Positions 26,515-36,838 of a stretch of 64,000 nucleotides of DNA are shown here, in pieces. How positions within the stretch are numbered: position 1 is the stretch's first letter; each line of letters begins with the position of its first letter. The stretch comes from Candidatus Hydrogenedentota bacterium. Its GTDB lineage: Bacteria; Hydrogenedentota; Hydrogenedentia; Hydrogenedentales; SLHB01. Position numbers and translations under genes: made by a program. Under the pieces are notes generated by a model, which worked only from the letters and a program-made list of their open reading frames with translations, did not search any database and was not told the origin of the DNA. The stretch spans positions 1 through 64,000 of the forward strand of contig JADLGB010000014.1 of the NCBI GenBank assembly GCA_020849535.1, read 5' to 3'.

Positions 26515-29500
26515 TCAGCGTCGGCTAGCCTTCCGAGATTCTCGAATCATAACCTGAAGTTCAAGGAAGTGATCTTCATGGAAGACGATGGTTGCGCTTT
26601 CGCCGCAAAGAGTTAGAGTGATGGCAGGCCTTGCTGAACCGCCTTTGGAACTAGGGACATATGCCTCGATGTTGGACAGGATGTCCGTGTCAGCCGCTTT
26701 CGTCCCAAATTGAAGCATAGCGCTGTGCCAAGGGCAGAGGCACAGGACGTTCCCGGGGCGATCTATCCATTCCGCCTTTGTGTAAGGGACGAGATAAAGA
26801 CCCTCGAAATAGGGTTCGCTGTTTCGCTGCAAGAAAGTCCTCTCGCAGATCTGGCATTTCCCCTCATACCAGTGAATGAGATTTTGCCGAACAACATCAT
26901 TCTTTCCTTTCCACTTCTTGCAGACACCGAAGGTAAATCGCGTATCGGGAGATGGTTCGTTCTCGATGTCTTGGGAGACTTCTGCTTCCAGTTTGGCCTG
27001 ACGACGATCTGGATTTCGGGCTGTTCCGCTGGTTTCTGTCATCGAACCGGATGACATGTGACCGTTGCCTTGCGTGAAGGTATCACTGAGGGCTTCGTGA
27101 AATGGGATTGATGTCTGTTGATTGCTGAGCGCCTGTGCTTTTGCCCGTGCGCGGCGCCTGAGCATGGCCGTGATCTGAGCGAGAGATTCATTCTGTTCTT
27201 CGGGCGGTAGACCGTTCAGAAGATCCACAAGCTCCATATCAAGACCCAGTGCTCTCGCGAACTCCTGTTTCTGACGGTACTCCGCTGTGGCTCTTCGTGC
27301 CTTCTCGGCGAAGCCTATCGCAATTAGCCATCCGTTCCGATCGTCATAGGAGAATGACGGGTGTAGTGACTCGCGTGTAATGTCAGCAGGTTTGCGGAAC
27401 ACATTGCCGGCGTCCGGAATCCATGCCGCGGCCGCAAGAGTGAGGACGAGCGATGACTTCGCGTTTTGTGTAGCATAGGTCCTGTTGGGGCGGTATTGCG
27501 CCTCCAAAACCTCCGGATCTGCTTTTCGCAGCGTATCCCATACAAGCGCATTGATTTCGATTTCCTGAAGGCGAAGCAATGCCTTTAGTCCGGGGATGTT
27601 GAAGTCGACGTCGATTCCAGTATTTGTGAAACGAGTGCCGTAACGGTTGTAGTCTTGGCGTAGGACGTCTTGCTTTGGGTGGTAGTAACAAGATTGGCGC
27701 TCGATTGGCAAACTTGCAGCAACACCGCAGGCAACAGCGAAATCGCAAAACCCTTCGCTGTTGATTTCGCGATAGCGACTCCAGAGTTTGTGTTTCTGCG
27801 ATATCCCTTGGCGAGATTGCCGATAGATTACTCCCAGCCCCGTTGACTTCAGGGGCGTGTCTAGATAACAGGAATCCGGGGACTGCATTTCTTCACTTCC
27901 TGCAATGCGGAAGATTGGTTTCCCCCGGAATTTAGTCGTGGATCGCTCTTTCTTCCACCACTTGATGAAGAGGCGCATATGGTCAAGATGTTGCTGGCGT
28001 GAAACCTGTGCACTGTCTTCGCCGTAGTAGGTCTCCAGAACAAGATCGATACGTTCTTCTTCGCCGATCTGCTTTACGCCCAAGGCAATGAGACTGTCTT
28101 CAATTTTCTTGTTCTGCTGCTTCGTCTTCCCGCGAAGAATGGCGGACTTGATCTGTGGCAGGTCCCGGTAGGATTTGCCCTTTGGGAAGTAAGCTTTAGA
28201 CCCGGCGACGTGGTTAACGGCCTTATTCTCAACCACACGAACGATCCGGCAATGTTGGATGGTCCACTCGTCACATTCTTCTTTTCCCAATGCGTCGCCA
28301 AGAAGCATATAGAGCTTTTGGAGCCAGTCATCAGGGCGGTCCTCAAGCCACTTTACATCCGCGGCATCCGGTATGTAGGACATATAGTAGTTGCGACCCC
28401 CGTACCTAGCTTCAAGAGCATTCTGAAGTTCCTGGTACCCCCACTGTTTGATACTTAGAGCCTTTAGGAAGTTGTCCGGGCGGGTATACTGGACAACTCC
28501 CTTCGCCCACGAAGCCATCTTTGCCTGGCCAAGGAACGCGAGTTCTGTCGGTGTGATGATTTCCCTTAGCGCCGCGGGTCCCTGGAAGACCTGTCGTGCG
28601 GCTGCGTAACGGTCATCGTCTGTCGGGACAAGCTCGTCTACCTGAAAACGCTCAACTACTGTTGCAAGCAACGGGGCATAGAAAGGTCTTAGGCCATCCG
28701 TTTCGTTTGGGAGCACTCCAAGAAACTGAGTATTGAGAAGACCTTTGTCACGAAGATGCGGGAGTGTATCAGCCAGCAGCTGACAAGTTTCTTTCATCAG
28801 ATGGCGATTGAAGGAGTCCTCCTCCGAAATGGTTTCCCGAGAAGGATTAGTTTTGTACGGACCGTTGAGAATGAATTGCAGATGTGTTTCCTGTGTAGTG
28901 CAGAAAAGAACGTAAAGGAAGTCTTGGATCGATGTGATTTGGTCTTTGCGGTCAAGACCGAAGGCAATCTCAACATCCTTGAAAGCTTGCCCTCGCCATG
29001 TCGGTGTACGGGAGAAGACGAGGTACTTGTTGAGCATCTGGCCGTCAGTAATCGTGGTGTGCCGAGAGCCGCCCTTCACCATGTCCTCACGAAGGTAGTG
29101 TCCTGAAGCGCCATCGATTTCCCAGCGGATTTCGCGAATACTCTTTGTGAAGAGAAGTGTATGCATGTTGAGTCCAGTCAGGCGGGCAGATATCTTCTCG
29201 TATGCTTCCTCCGCCGACATAAGATCCTCAACGTAGTCTGGCTTCTCGATTTGGTGGTTGAACGGCAAAACGATTCGAGTTCGCCCGCGCGGGAAGTCTT
29301 CCGGATATGGATACTCGGAGACCCTGTAAAGCCCATGAATCATAAAGTGCTCGTCGCCAGACACGATGATCGGTGTTGCGGTAAAGGCGAAGACTGACTT
29401 GAAACCGACCCCGAAACGTCCGGTCTTCAACATGTCGTCCCGACTCGTGCTTTCACCGAATGATGTGATTGCGAAGACGTTTTCGGGCGTGAAGGGTGTG

Positions 29501-29700
29501 CCATTGTGCTCAACTGTCACATCAGTAGCCGTCAGCTTGAATTGCACCTCCGTAGCCCCATAGTCGTCCGCGTTCTGGAGAAGCTCGTAAACGAAGTGGG
29601 TCAGATCGGAGTACATGCATATCTGTGTCTTCCGAGTCGACGTCTTGGTGCCCAGTTCAGAGACATTCTGACATGTGATCGCCTTATAGTCGCTTGGCAT
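26515..29700 (-). CDS. Sacsin-like HATPase protein with C-terminal CQIC zinc/HNH-like module (copy 1)
   Basis: A 1061-residue protein. HFVYELLQNADDYGAT (about 35-50) is the N-box with the Mg-binding Asn, and TGRFGVGFKSVFAFT (about 92-106) the glycine box of GHKL ATPases in the sacsin/Hsp90 arrangement. The middle is unassigned. Near residue 948 begins GKCQICERTF, followed by LCLCPWHSAM near 1000: a Cys/His zinc site laid out like an HNH-type nuclease or a treble clef. No signal or membrane segment. It starts with MPSDY, as does the second copy, and both follow the HEPN-helicase on one strand. Likely an ATP-gated effector in defence; this is inference. Confidence 0.8.
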   Translation of the reverse strand: MPSDYKAITCQNVSELGTKTSTRKTQICMYSDLTHFVYELLQNADDYGATEVQFKLTATDVTVEHNGTPFTPENVFAITSFGESTSRDDMLKTGRFGVGFKSVFAFTATPIIVSGDEHFMIHGLYRVSEYPYPEDFPRGRTRIVLPFNHQIEKPDYVEDLMSAEEAYEKISARLTGLNMHTLLFTKSIREIRWEIDGASGHYLREDMVKGGSRHTTITDGQMLNKYLVFSRTPTWRGQAFKDVEIAFGLDRKDQITSIQDFLYVLFCTTQETHLQFILNGPYKTNPSRETISEEDSFNRHLMKETCQLLADTLPHLRDKGLLNTQFLGVLPNETDGLRPFYAPLLATVVERFQVDELVPTDDDRYAAARQVFQGPAALREIITPTELAFLGQAKMASWAKGVVQYTRPDNFLKALSIKQWGYQELQNALEARYGGRNYYMSYIPDAADVKWLEDRPDDWLQKLYMLLGDALGKEECDEWTIQHCRIVRVVENKAVNHVAGSKAYFPKGKSYRDLPQIKSAILRGKTKQQNKKIEDSLIALGVKQIGEEERIDLVLETYYGEDSAQVSRQQHLDHMRLFIKWWKKERSTTKFRGKPIFRIAGSEEMQSPDSCYLDTPLKSTGLGVIYRQSRQGISQKHKLWSRYREINSEGFCDFAVACGVAASLPIERQSCYYHPKQDVLRQDYNRYGTRFTNTGIDVDFNIPGLKALLRLQEIEINALVWDTLRKADPEVLEAQYRPNRTYATQNAKSSLVLTLAAAAWIPDAGNVFRKPADITRESLHPSFSYDDRNGWLIAIGFAEKARRATAEYRQKQEFARALGLDMELVDLLNGLPPEEQNESLAQITAMLRRRARAKAQALSNQQTSIPFHEALSDTFTQGNGHMSSGSMTETSGTARNPDRRQAKLEAEVSQDIENEPSPDTRFTFGVCKKWKGKNDVVRQNLIHWYEGKCQICERTFLQRNSEPYFEGLYLVPYTKAEWIDRPGNVLCLCPWHSAMLQFGTKAADTDILSNIEAYVPSSKGGSARPAITLTLCGESATIVFHEDHFLELQVMIRESRKASRR

Positions 29701-29763
29701 GGGTTTTCCCCTTCTCGCGCATGATTCCTATCTTCAGGTGACGTCCTTTATACTGCGCTATTC

Positions 29764-30090
29764 CTATGTTGTAGCTTTGATTGCCTTGCGCGGGTCGAAG
29801 GCGTCGATTTCGACGAAGCGAATCGTGGCGGATTCCTTCGCGAGAGTGACGGGCAATGTCGAGGCATCGCCAATCCTCACGACTAGTTGCCGTAGTTTAT
29901 CTCGCGCATTGTCGGGACGGTGGAATACGAACTCGTGGCACTTCGCCGCGCACACGGGGCAGAGCGCAAAGTTATTGGCGTCGACTTCGCGTGGCGATTC
30001 AAAGACATCGACTTTTCTCAAAATAACGCTCCCCGCATTACTTATTTCTTGCCGAAGTGCAACTTGTCATCGCAGATCTGGCAAATCAAT
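29764..30090 (-). pseudogene. Decayed copy of the C-terminal zinc module of the HATPase proteins
   Basis: On the minus strand, ICQICDDKLHFGKK is flanked by in-frame stops. It is followed after a frameshift by an 85-codon frame (30021 to 29764) containing ANNFALCPVCAAKCHEFVF and TIRFVEIDAFDPRKA. The 1041-residue protein upstream ends with the matching series MVCQICC, LCPLCAAKYSVLV and VRFVESHLHDLRIAL. The fragment therefore derives from a third paralogue whose N-terminal ATPase part is gone. No start codon or ribosome-binding site makes expression likely. Confidence 0.7.
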
Positions 30091-30148
30091 TAGCCGTCGC
30101 TGTTTGTGAGATCTCGAAGGCCCTCATCCATCTCGTCCCTGACATGTA

Positions 30149-33100
30149 CTAACAGACATTACATGAGTCATCAGCTCCCCCAGTTGAGAGACATTCATCA
30201 AGGGCGATCCGCAAATCGTGGAGATGCGATTCGACAAATCGTACTTGGCTAGATGTTTCGCCAATCTGAGCCGGAATGGCAAGACTGTCGGTATCCGCCT
30301 GCTCTACTGCCCAGATAAAATCGGACAGTAGCTTCTCGTTTCCTTTCACCAAGACGCTATACTTGGCCGCGCAAAGAGGACAGAGGGCTAAGTAGAGACT
30401 GTGATCTTCTTTAGAAAAGTTGTCGGCTACCTGCACAGCCTCGAAGTAATACTCCCCCGTTGTCGGGATTTTGAACGGCATCGCCCTGCAGCAGATCTGG
30501 CAGACCATGACATTCTGTTCATTTGTGTACATCTCTCGGAGCCAGACCTTAGGTGAGACTTGGGGGCGCGACGTCCGTACGGAACGTTTCTGCTCGTCGT
30601 ATGTCTTCGGGTCGGCCCGGCGAGTTCGATTCCTTACTCCAGTCGCGCGCCGCTCCGGGTTGGGAACCCGTCGTTCCGGGAACTCCGGGGCTGATGCGGC
30701 TGTCTGGGCGTGTGTAGCTATGAAATCGGCGATGCTTTCTACTGTAAAGGCCTCACGGTTTCTCACGAGGAGTGCCGCAATCTCGGGAGGAAAACCAGCC
30801 TGGGCAATTAGTGATTCCTGATCCTCAGCTTTACCTTGGGCGACTTCTTGCGGGTCAGGTTGGATGCCTAAAACGCGGATCAGCGTGCTGTTGCGGCGCA
30901 GTTCGCCCGCCATGTCGGCAACCGTGCATTCGTTAGGCCGCTTGTAGTCGTCCTCGCCTATGGGAATCCAAGAGTAAGACTTTAGCATCTTGCACAGGTC
31001 CGAGTCTTCTTCGAGCGTGGTGGCATTGTCGTAATTCTGGTGGGTGGCGGTCTGGTAGCGGCCGTGAAGGAATCGAACAAGCGGTGGCAACAACTCATTC
31101 CAAATGAAGGCAGCCTTCTCCAGCGTGATGTTCTCAAGAGCGTGTTTCAGCCCGTCAATACTGGTATTGGGATCGAAACCTTCGAAGCCTCGCTTGTGCC
31201 AACCGTGGCTCGAATACAGCGTTACATAACCGAGGTTCTTGGCATTCAGGCCTCGACAGTTCACGACCGGCTGGTTACGAACACCAAGCGTCTGCCAGTC
31301 AATATCTTCGCATTCTTCCGCGAGAAACCAAGCTTCCGTGTTTCCATCAAAGAACAGTTGCAGGTTGGATGATGGAAAGAATAGTTTCGTTGGCTCAGTG
31401 TAGAACTCTTCTCCACTGTCCGCATTTCGAGCCAGAACCCATGTCGTGCGTCTCAAGGCATGGACCATTTCCGTGTATCGAGGCGAATCTTTGAGATGCA
31501 TTGCTTCGCAGATCGTGGCGAGGTGTCTGTTGTGGTCGTCGTCCTCAATCACCGTGTCGTCTGTGTAGAGCGGCAGAATGTTGTTTATCACCCGTGTACA
31601 GATGTCGGGAACCACTAGACCGAGCCGCTGGAAGAATCCAGCGGCCTTTTCATCACGGTAGATTTCCCGGTTGACCATATGGCAGTCCATATCCGAGGTC
31701 ACCGGGAGGAAGACTGACGGGCGACCAAAGTCGTCGAAGGGTGTTCGGTGGACGCCGTCGTCACAGCGAATGATAGCTTTCTTCCTGAGTGGCCCTTCAA
31801 GTGGGTAGTTGTACGTTCCTTTAGCCCTCCATAGGGCTTCCTGCCCGGTAAGGAAGGAATAGAACCTCACCATCCACTCTTTGGTGCGAGCATCTAGGAA
31901 ATTAGATGACAAATGACGCGCAAACGTCTCGCCGTCGATGACACTGATACCACACTCATCGCGTAAATACTGCCACACTTTAGGAAGTCGGTTTTCTGTG
32001 ACCCCCCCGTCGACCCAGGCATATTTCCCGGAATCGATCCCGAGTAGCTCTTGAAGGATTCCCTGTGGAAGTAAATCGCGCATCTCCTGTGAGCGACCCA
32101 GCACGACGGCAGTGGCCGATGCGTGGCCTCCATCGGCTGTAGGAATCAGGGGGCCTTCGGTGAGAGCAGCCAATACTGCATCGTAGATGGGCCGAAATGT
32201 AGAGCCAGTCGGGAATGTCTCGTTGTCGATGGGAAGAACTGACAGGAAACTTGCCGTCAGAAATCCGTGTTTCTTGCAGACTCGAAGACTCTCGGCGACC
32301 AATGATGCAATCTCGGAAAGCAACCTGTCGTTCCATGTGCTGTCGCTCTCAATATTGTCGCGCGCCGGCGTTGACGCGAATGGCCCGTGAATCAAGAACG
32401 CGAGGCCTGTCTCTCTTGCCGTAGGAAAGTAGGCCGTAAGCGGCGACCGAGGTAGGGGTTGGACGGAACGGCCTTCTCCGGTACTTTTAAGACTGTATGC
32501 TATTTTGACAGGCAGCTTCTCGGGTCGTGTCGGATGCAGCACCTCCTTTTGCATAACAAGCCAATCCTCCTCGGTACTCTCCTGCCCAGATCCTTCCCCA
32601 ATGATTTGAACGATGAAGCCTCCATTGTTAGAAGGATGAGAGTCACGCAGGTAGCAGCCTTCGCCAACTCCCGCAATAAGCCATTGCAGACATTGTATGT
32701 GATGAAGGAAAAGCAAGGAACGAGGCCCGAGGGAGAGCAACTTGCCTCGGATGAGACTAAATGCTACGTCAGCGCCGAACTCTGGATGATTGAATGGGAA
32801 GTAGAATAGCGTCTGCGACTTGTCGATAAGAACGCGCGGCGCAATAGCACTAGGCCGGATGAACTGCTCAATGACGAAATGCTCATCGCCGGAGTGAATT
32901 TCTGGAGACGAAGTGAAAGCATAGACTGACTTGAACCCGATACCAAACGTGCCGATCTGGTCAAGACGTTCATTCTTGGTGCCATGGAGAACGTCACAGA
33001 TCGCTCGTACGTCTTCTTCATCAAACAACTTGCCGAAGTGACTGACCTCTAAGCGGTCCGTGTGCAGCCTAAACTCTATATCGCCTCGAAAGTCGCCTTG

Positions 33101-33274
33101 TGGCTCCTCTTGCCGGCGGCGTGCCAAGGCGTCTTCAGCATTCTGAAGTAACTCATAAATGAAATGTGACCTGTCGCCATAGAGCCGCTCCGCCAGGAAA
33201 TGTCCAATGTCTGCAAAGTCCTCGCCTCTTCGGCGGATGTTGTCACTTGTGATTCTCTCATAGTCGCTTGGCAT
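30149..33274 (-). CDS. Sacsin-like HATPase protein with C-terminal CQIC-CPLC zinc module (copy 2)
   Basis: A 1041-residue paralogue of the 26.5-29.7 kb protein. HFIYELLQNAEDA (about 37-49) is the N-box and QIGTFGIGFKSVYAFT (about 105-120) the ATP-lid glycine motif. The rest is unassigned until the C-terminus, where MVCQICC (about 926) and LCPLCAAKY (about 970) give a four-cysteine zinc site. The His of copy 1 is replaced by Cys, so copy 1 looks more nuclease-like and this one more structural. The start lies three bases after the helicase stop, so the two are co-translated. Both copies are retained full length, which suggests a heteromeric complex (inference). Confidence 0.82.
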   Translation of the reverse strand: MPSDYERITSDNIRRRGEDFADIGHFLAERLYGDRSHFIYELLQNAEDALARRRQEEPQGDFRGDIEFRLHTDRLEVSHFGKLFDEEDVRAICDVLHGTKNERLDQIGTFGIGFKSVYAFTSSPEIHSGDEHFVIEQFIRPSAIAPRVLIDKSQTLFYFPFNHPEFGADVAFSLIRGKLLSLGPRSLLFLHHIQCLQWLIAGVGEGCYLRDSHPSNNGGFIVQIIGEGSGQESTEEDWLVMQKEVLHPTRPEKLPVKIAYSLKSTGEGRSVQPLPRSPLTAYFPTARETGLAFLIHGPFASTPARDNIESDSTWNDRLLSEIASLVAESLRVCKKHGFLTASFLSVLPIDNETFPTGSTFRPIYDAVLAALTEGPLIPTADGGHASATAVVLGRSQEMRDLLPQGILQELLGIDSGKYAWVDGGVTENRLPKVWQYLRDECGISVIDGETFARHLSSNFLDARTKEWMVRFYSFLTGQEALWRAKGTYNYPLEGPLRKKAIIRCDDGVHRTPFDDFGRPSVFLPVTSDMDCHMVNREIYRDEKAAGFFQRLGLVVPDICTRVINNILPLYTDDTVIEDDDHNRHLATICEAMHLKDSPRYTEMVHALRRTTWVLARNADSGEEFYTEPTKLFFPSSNLQLFFDGNTEAWFLAEECEDIDWQTLGVRNQPVVNCRGLNAKNLGYVTLYSSHGWHKRGFEGFDPNTSIDGLKHALENITLEKAAFIWNELLPPLVRFLHGRYQTATHQNYDNATTLEEDSDLCKMLKSYSWIPIGEDDYKRPNECTVADMAGELRRNSTLIRVLGIQPDPQEVAQGKAEDQESLIAQAGFPPEIAALLVRNREAFTVESIADFIATHAQTAASAPEFPERRVPNPERRATGVRNRTRRADPKTYDEQKRSVRTSRPQVSPKVWLREMYTNEQNVMVCQICCRAMPFKIPTTGEYYFEAVQVADNFSKEDHSLYLALCPLCAAKYSVLVKGNEKLLSDFIWAVEQADTDSLAIPAQIGETSSQVRFVESHLHDLRIALDECLSTGGADDSCNVC

Positions 33275-33277
33275 TGC

Positions 33278-36200
33278 CTACTCCATGACCCGCAGTAACC
33301 CCCAGCCCACTGGCTGGGTCGTGATGTCCGCTTTCTGACTGGCCTCCTCGATCTCGCGGATGTGCCGTTCGAAGTCAGCCTGAGCGTTTTCCTTTTGCCG
33401 AGCCTTCATGGTGCGAATTTTGTCGTTGTCAGAGTCGGCAAGTTGGGCGTCAAGGAGCGCCATGCGCGCCGAGTGGCTGGTTAGGAGACTCGAACGGCGG
33501 AATTCAGCGACGCGTTGTGTATTTTCGATATGTCCTGCGCGGGCATCGGACCAAGCTGCATAATGATGGTTCTCTAGCGCTCTTCTTGCTTCTTCGGTGA
33601 TGTCGCCAGGGGCGACCTCGAATCCCTCGGCGTCGGCTAACAACGGTAGGAAGACCGCGGAGAGGGCGGATTCGGTAGTGACGGGGCGGAATTCAACGTC
33701 GTTACGAATGCCGTGGTACTGCCACTGATAGATGGCGAAGGGGTAGTCGCCAGGGCAAGCCGCATTAGTTTTGACGCGTATACCGACGATTGGCGCGCCG
33801 TCGCTTGCATCGCCGACAGCTCGGGCAGCCTGGATGGCCAATGGGTGAATGGGCGTAATCAGGCAGATTGTTCTATCACCGACTGCACAAGCGGAATCGA
33901 AGGTGACGGCCAGATTTGGATCGTTACCCTTCAGCCAGGTTTCCCATTCGCGGGCGATGAGTGAGTTTCTGTTTTCAATGGAGGCGAAGTCCTTCAGCAG
34001 CGTTTCGCGGGCCTCACGGGCAAGGCGCAGGCGTTTCTTCGCTCCATCCCCGGTCAGGAGGGATTCCTCTTTTCCGGCGCGAGCGCGTAGGTATTCCACG
34101 ACCAGGCGTTCAAGCGAGGGGCCGGATAGCCAGTAGCTCGAGGCATCTTCAATATCCTGCTTGAATTGATCGCCGGGCATACGCAGCCCAAACAGTTCAG
34201 TCTGGCGAGACTCTAAGTCTTGCTGCTCCTTGACGAGCCTGATGCTGTTGTCGGCGAGTTGTTCCAGTTTTGCCCGGCGTTCGGCCGGCGAAAGGGAAAG
34301 GTTCTCGGCAACACTCGTGATTTCGCGGGTCACTTCGCCAAGGATTGCCTCGTTGGCGCCAAGGGCGCGTTCGAAGACTCCTATACGCAAGAGGCAGCGT
34401 TCGTAGATTTCGGCGTCGATGGTATCCGGAGTGATCAGGTTGTAAATCGCCACCGCCTCGCTGGTTTGCCCCCAGCGGTCGATTCGGCCGATGCGCTGAT
34501 CGATGCGCATAGGGTTCCATGGCAGATCATAGTTTACTATGCAGTCACAAAATTGATAATCGAGACCCTCGCAGCCGACTTCGGAAAAGAGGAGCACATC
34601 GAGGGCTTCGCCGTGGTCCCGGTGCTTCTCGAAGCGCGCCCGGACAGCAATACGGTCGTCGTCGCCTAGCCCACCGTGAATCAGACCGACCCGGAAACCG
34701 CTATTCAGCAGCGCCTTGTGGAGGTAGGTTAGCGTATGGCGAAAGCTGCTGAACAGCATGACTTTGTTGTTTGTCAGCGATTGCTTCTCTTTTAGGACGC
34801 GCTTCAGTGCGAGAAACTTGGGATCGGCGTTTGGATCGCATGGCAGAGCCTCGGCCCGCCGCACTGCGTCTTCTATGAGTCGACGAACCATCGGTGCCGT
34901 GTGATCAATGTCGAGGTCGCTCCCCTCCTCCTCACCCTCCTCGACGCTCAGACAATCTAGTTCATCGTATCTGCGCGAGAGAATGTCTTTGAGAAAAGGC
35001 GCTAGCGCCTGGATACAACTCGCCGCCTGGCGCCGGATGGTTGTGAGTAGGAACCGCACCGACTGATTTCCGTGTAACGCGGCATAGATGGCGGCTTGGG
35101 CGGCAATGACCGCATCGTGCAGACCCTTCTGCTCGGGGGTGAACTCAACCGTTACAGTTTGGGGCTTGCGTTGGGTAAATTCGCCGATATCGCGGCGAAG
35201 GGTACGGTTCATCAAGCCGGATAGGGTGTGCAACTGCTCAATGCCACGGATGGCCTGTATGCGGACGGCCCGATCGTCCGCGGCACCGGCGAGGGAATCG
35301 AAGACTTCCTGGAAACGGGGATCATTCCGGAGCATCGCGTGCCCCCAGTGCGTTTCGGCTGCTTCCATTAGGGCTTTCCGCGCTTCGTCTGCCCAGCCGG
35401 GATCGCCCTTACGTGCGGAGAGAGCCGCGCGGTTGATGGAGGCGTTCGGTTCAGTAATGGCTGCGTAGCTGGCCTCGTCGATTATGATGTCTGGTCGTAA
35501 AGTGTTTAGCAGCACGAACAGGTCGCGATCGCTCATTTGAATCGGCGTGGCAGTGAGAAAGACCACAGCCTCGGCGTTCTCGCAGAAGAACCGAATGGCT
35601 TGATGGCGCTGGGTGGTTGTGTTCCGGATGTGATGGGCCTCGTCAACAATAACGAGGTCAAATTGAGGCGGCGGATCGAGTTGGAGCAGACCCTTTTGAC
35701 GTCTGCCGTTGCCATGCAGAATTTCATCGGTAAGGAGCGAGAATGGGATGATGACCTTTTCGTAGCGTTGGGGCCATTCACCATCAAGGTCCATTTCGGA
35801 AATGCAGTGCCTAAGTTTGGGGCCGTCAAGATGTTCGAAGCGCTCATCGAAACGCTTCATTTCGCTGCGCCATTTCTCCTCAGTAACGAGAGGTCGGGGA
35901 CACGCGATTAGCACGCGCCTGATGTCGCGACGCGCCTGAAGTTCACGAAGAATTAAGCCGGCTTCAATCGTTTTGCCGACGCCGACACTATCGGCAATAA
36001 GTAATCTTGGCCGGTCTGAACGGATGAACTTCAGCACGGGGCGAAACTGGTAGGGAATCAGTTCGATGCGCGCCGCGTGGAGCGAGTAGAGAGTTGATAT
36101 GCCGGGATGCAAGAGTTGCAGCGCCGTCAGGCGAGCATGGAACTCGGCCAAGGATACCGAACATACACCGTCGTCAGACGCCTCAATTGGGACGAGTTGA

Positions 36201-36838
36201 CTCTCGTAATATGACGCTCTTTTCCCGTCATGGAAAACTTGATATCGGGTTTCGCGATCACTGGCTTGGACCGCGACTACAGCACCGGAAATTGAGGGAT
36301 TCGCTTGGAGCCGTACTACGTCGCCAAGTTGAAACTTGGAACTAGGTATCGTCGGTGGCGTAGCTCCTGCCGTATTGGAATCTGCTACATTCCGATTCGA
36401 ATTCTCCATGAATGTCGCTAGCTCCCGAGCTATGGAACCTACGAGTTGGGAATCGGCGCACAGTAATTGGAGAAAACGATGCAACGTATCCAGATCGCGG
36501 TAAACATCTTCTCGCCGCGGGCTGGCCGCTTGCGCGTGGGCCCACCGGTTCCTGACCGTTTGCATTTCCTTGACGAAGTTCCGGCCTTCCTTCGGCAAGT
36601 TATGGGCATTCGATAACTCGAACCAATTCTGGTCAATGACTCGTAGAAGTGCGGCGAGGTCAAGTTGATCTAGTTGAGTGATACCTCGCCTTTGGACTTG
36701 TTGTTGCTGTTGAAACGACAGTTTGCTCACAACGCAACGTTGCCACCAGTCTTGGTCGAGTGAAGGCAGAATTCTCTGCAGCGCAGCGCAAAGCGCCACA
36801 GTCGTCTCCCCTAACAATTTGGGCATGTCAGTGGACAT
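33278..36838 (-). CDS. HEPN-domain SNF2-family helicase
   Basis: A 1186-residue protein with an excellent ribosome-binding site (aaaggag) ahead of the ATG. The N-terminal ~150 residues contain NWFELSNAHNLPKEG and VRNRWAHA, resembling a Swt1-type HEPN domain, which often binds or cuts RNA (R-x4-H like RNRWAH). Walker A is SVGVGKTIEAGL near 290 and DEAHH lies near 399. SSFRHTL and QRIGRIDRWGQ (about 783) mark the second helicase lobe of the RapA/SNF2 type. It is the first gene of a three-gene operon with the two HATPases. SNF2 helicases translocate on double-stranded DNA and commonly serve as sensors in DISARM-like systems; that role here is inference. Confidence 0.88.
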   Translation of the reverse strand: MSTDMPKLLGETTVALCAALQRILPSLDQDWWQRCVVSKLSFQQQQQVQRRGITQLDQLDLAALLRVIDQNWFELSNAHNLPKEGRNFVKEMQTVRNRWAHAQAASPRREDVYRDLDTLHRFLQLLCADSQLVGSIARELATFMENSNRNVADSNTAGATPPTIPSSKFQLGDVVRLQANPSISGAVVAVQASDRETRYQVFHDGKRASYYESQLVPIEASDDGVCSVSLAEFHARLTALQLLHPGISTLYSLHAARIELIPYQFRPVLKFIRSDRPRLLIADSVGVGKTIEAGLILRELQARRDIRRVLIACPRPLVTEEKWRSEMKRFDERFEHLDGPKLRHCISEMDLDGEWPQRYEKVIIPFSLLTDEILHGNGRRQKGLLQLDPPPQFDLVIVDEAHHIRNTTTQRHQAIRFFCENAEAVVFLTATPIQMSDRDLFVLLNTLRPDIIIDEASYAAITEPNASINRAALSARKGDPGWADEARKALMEAAETHWGHAMLRNDPRFQEVFDSLAGAADDRAVRIQAIRGIEQLHTLSGLMNRTLRRDIGEFTQRKPQTVTVEFTPEQKGLHDAVIAAQAAIYAALHGNQSVRFLLTTIRRQAASCIQALAPFLKDILSRRYDELDCLSVEEGEEEGSDLDIDHTAPMVRRLIEDAVRRAEALPCDPNADPKFLALKRVLKEKQSLTNNKVMLFSSFRHTLTYLHKALLNSGFRVGLIHGGLGDDDRIAVRARFEKHRDHGEALDVLLFSEVGCEGLDYQFCDCIVNYDLPWNPMRIDQRIGRIDRWGQTSEAVAIYNLITPDTIDAEIYERCLLRIGVFERALGANEAILGEVTREITSVAENLSLSPAERRAKLEQLADNSIRLVKEQQDLESRQTELFGLRMPGDQFKQDIEDASSYWLSGPSLERLVVEYLRARAGKEESLLTGDGAKKRLRLAREARETLLKDFASIENRNSLIAREWETWLKGNDPNLAVTFDSACAVGDRTICLITPIHPLAIQAARAVGDASDGAPIVGIRVKTNAACPGDYPFAIYQWQYHGIRNDVEFRPVTTESALSAVFLPLLADAEGFEVAPGDITEEARRALENHHYAAWSDARAGHIENTQRVAEFRRSSLLTSHSARMALLDAQLADSDNDKIRTMKARQKENAQADFERHIREIEEASQKADITTQPVGWGLLRVME

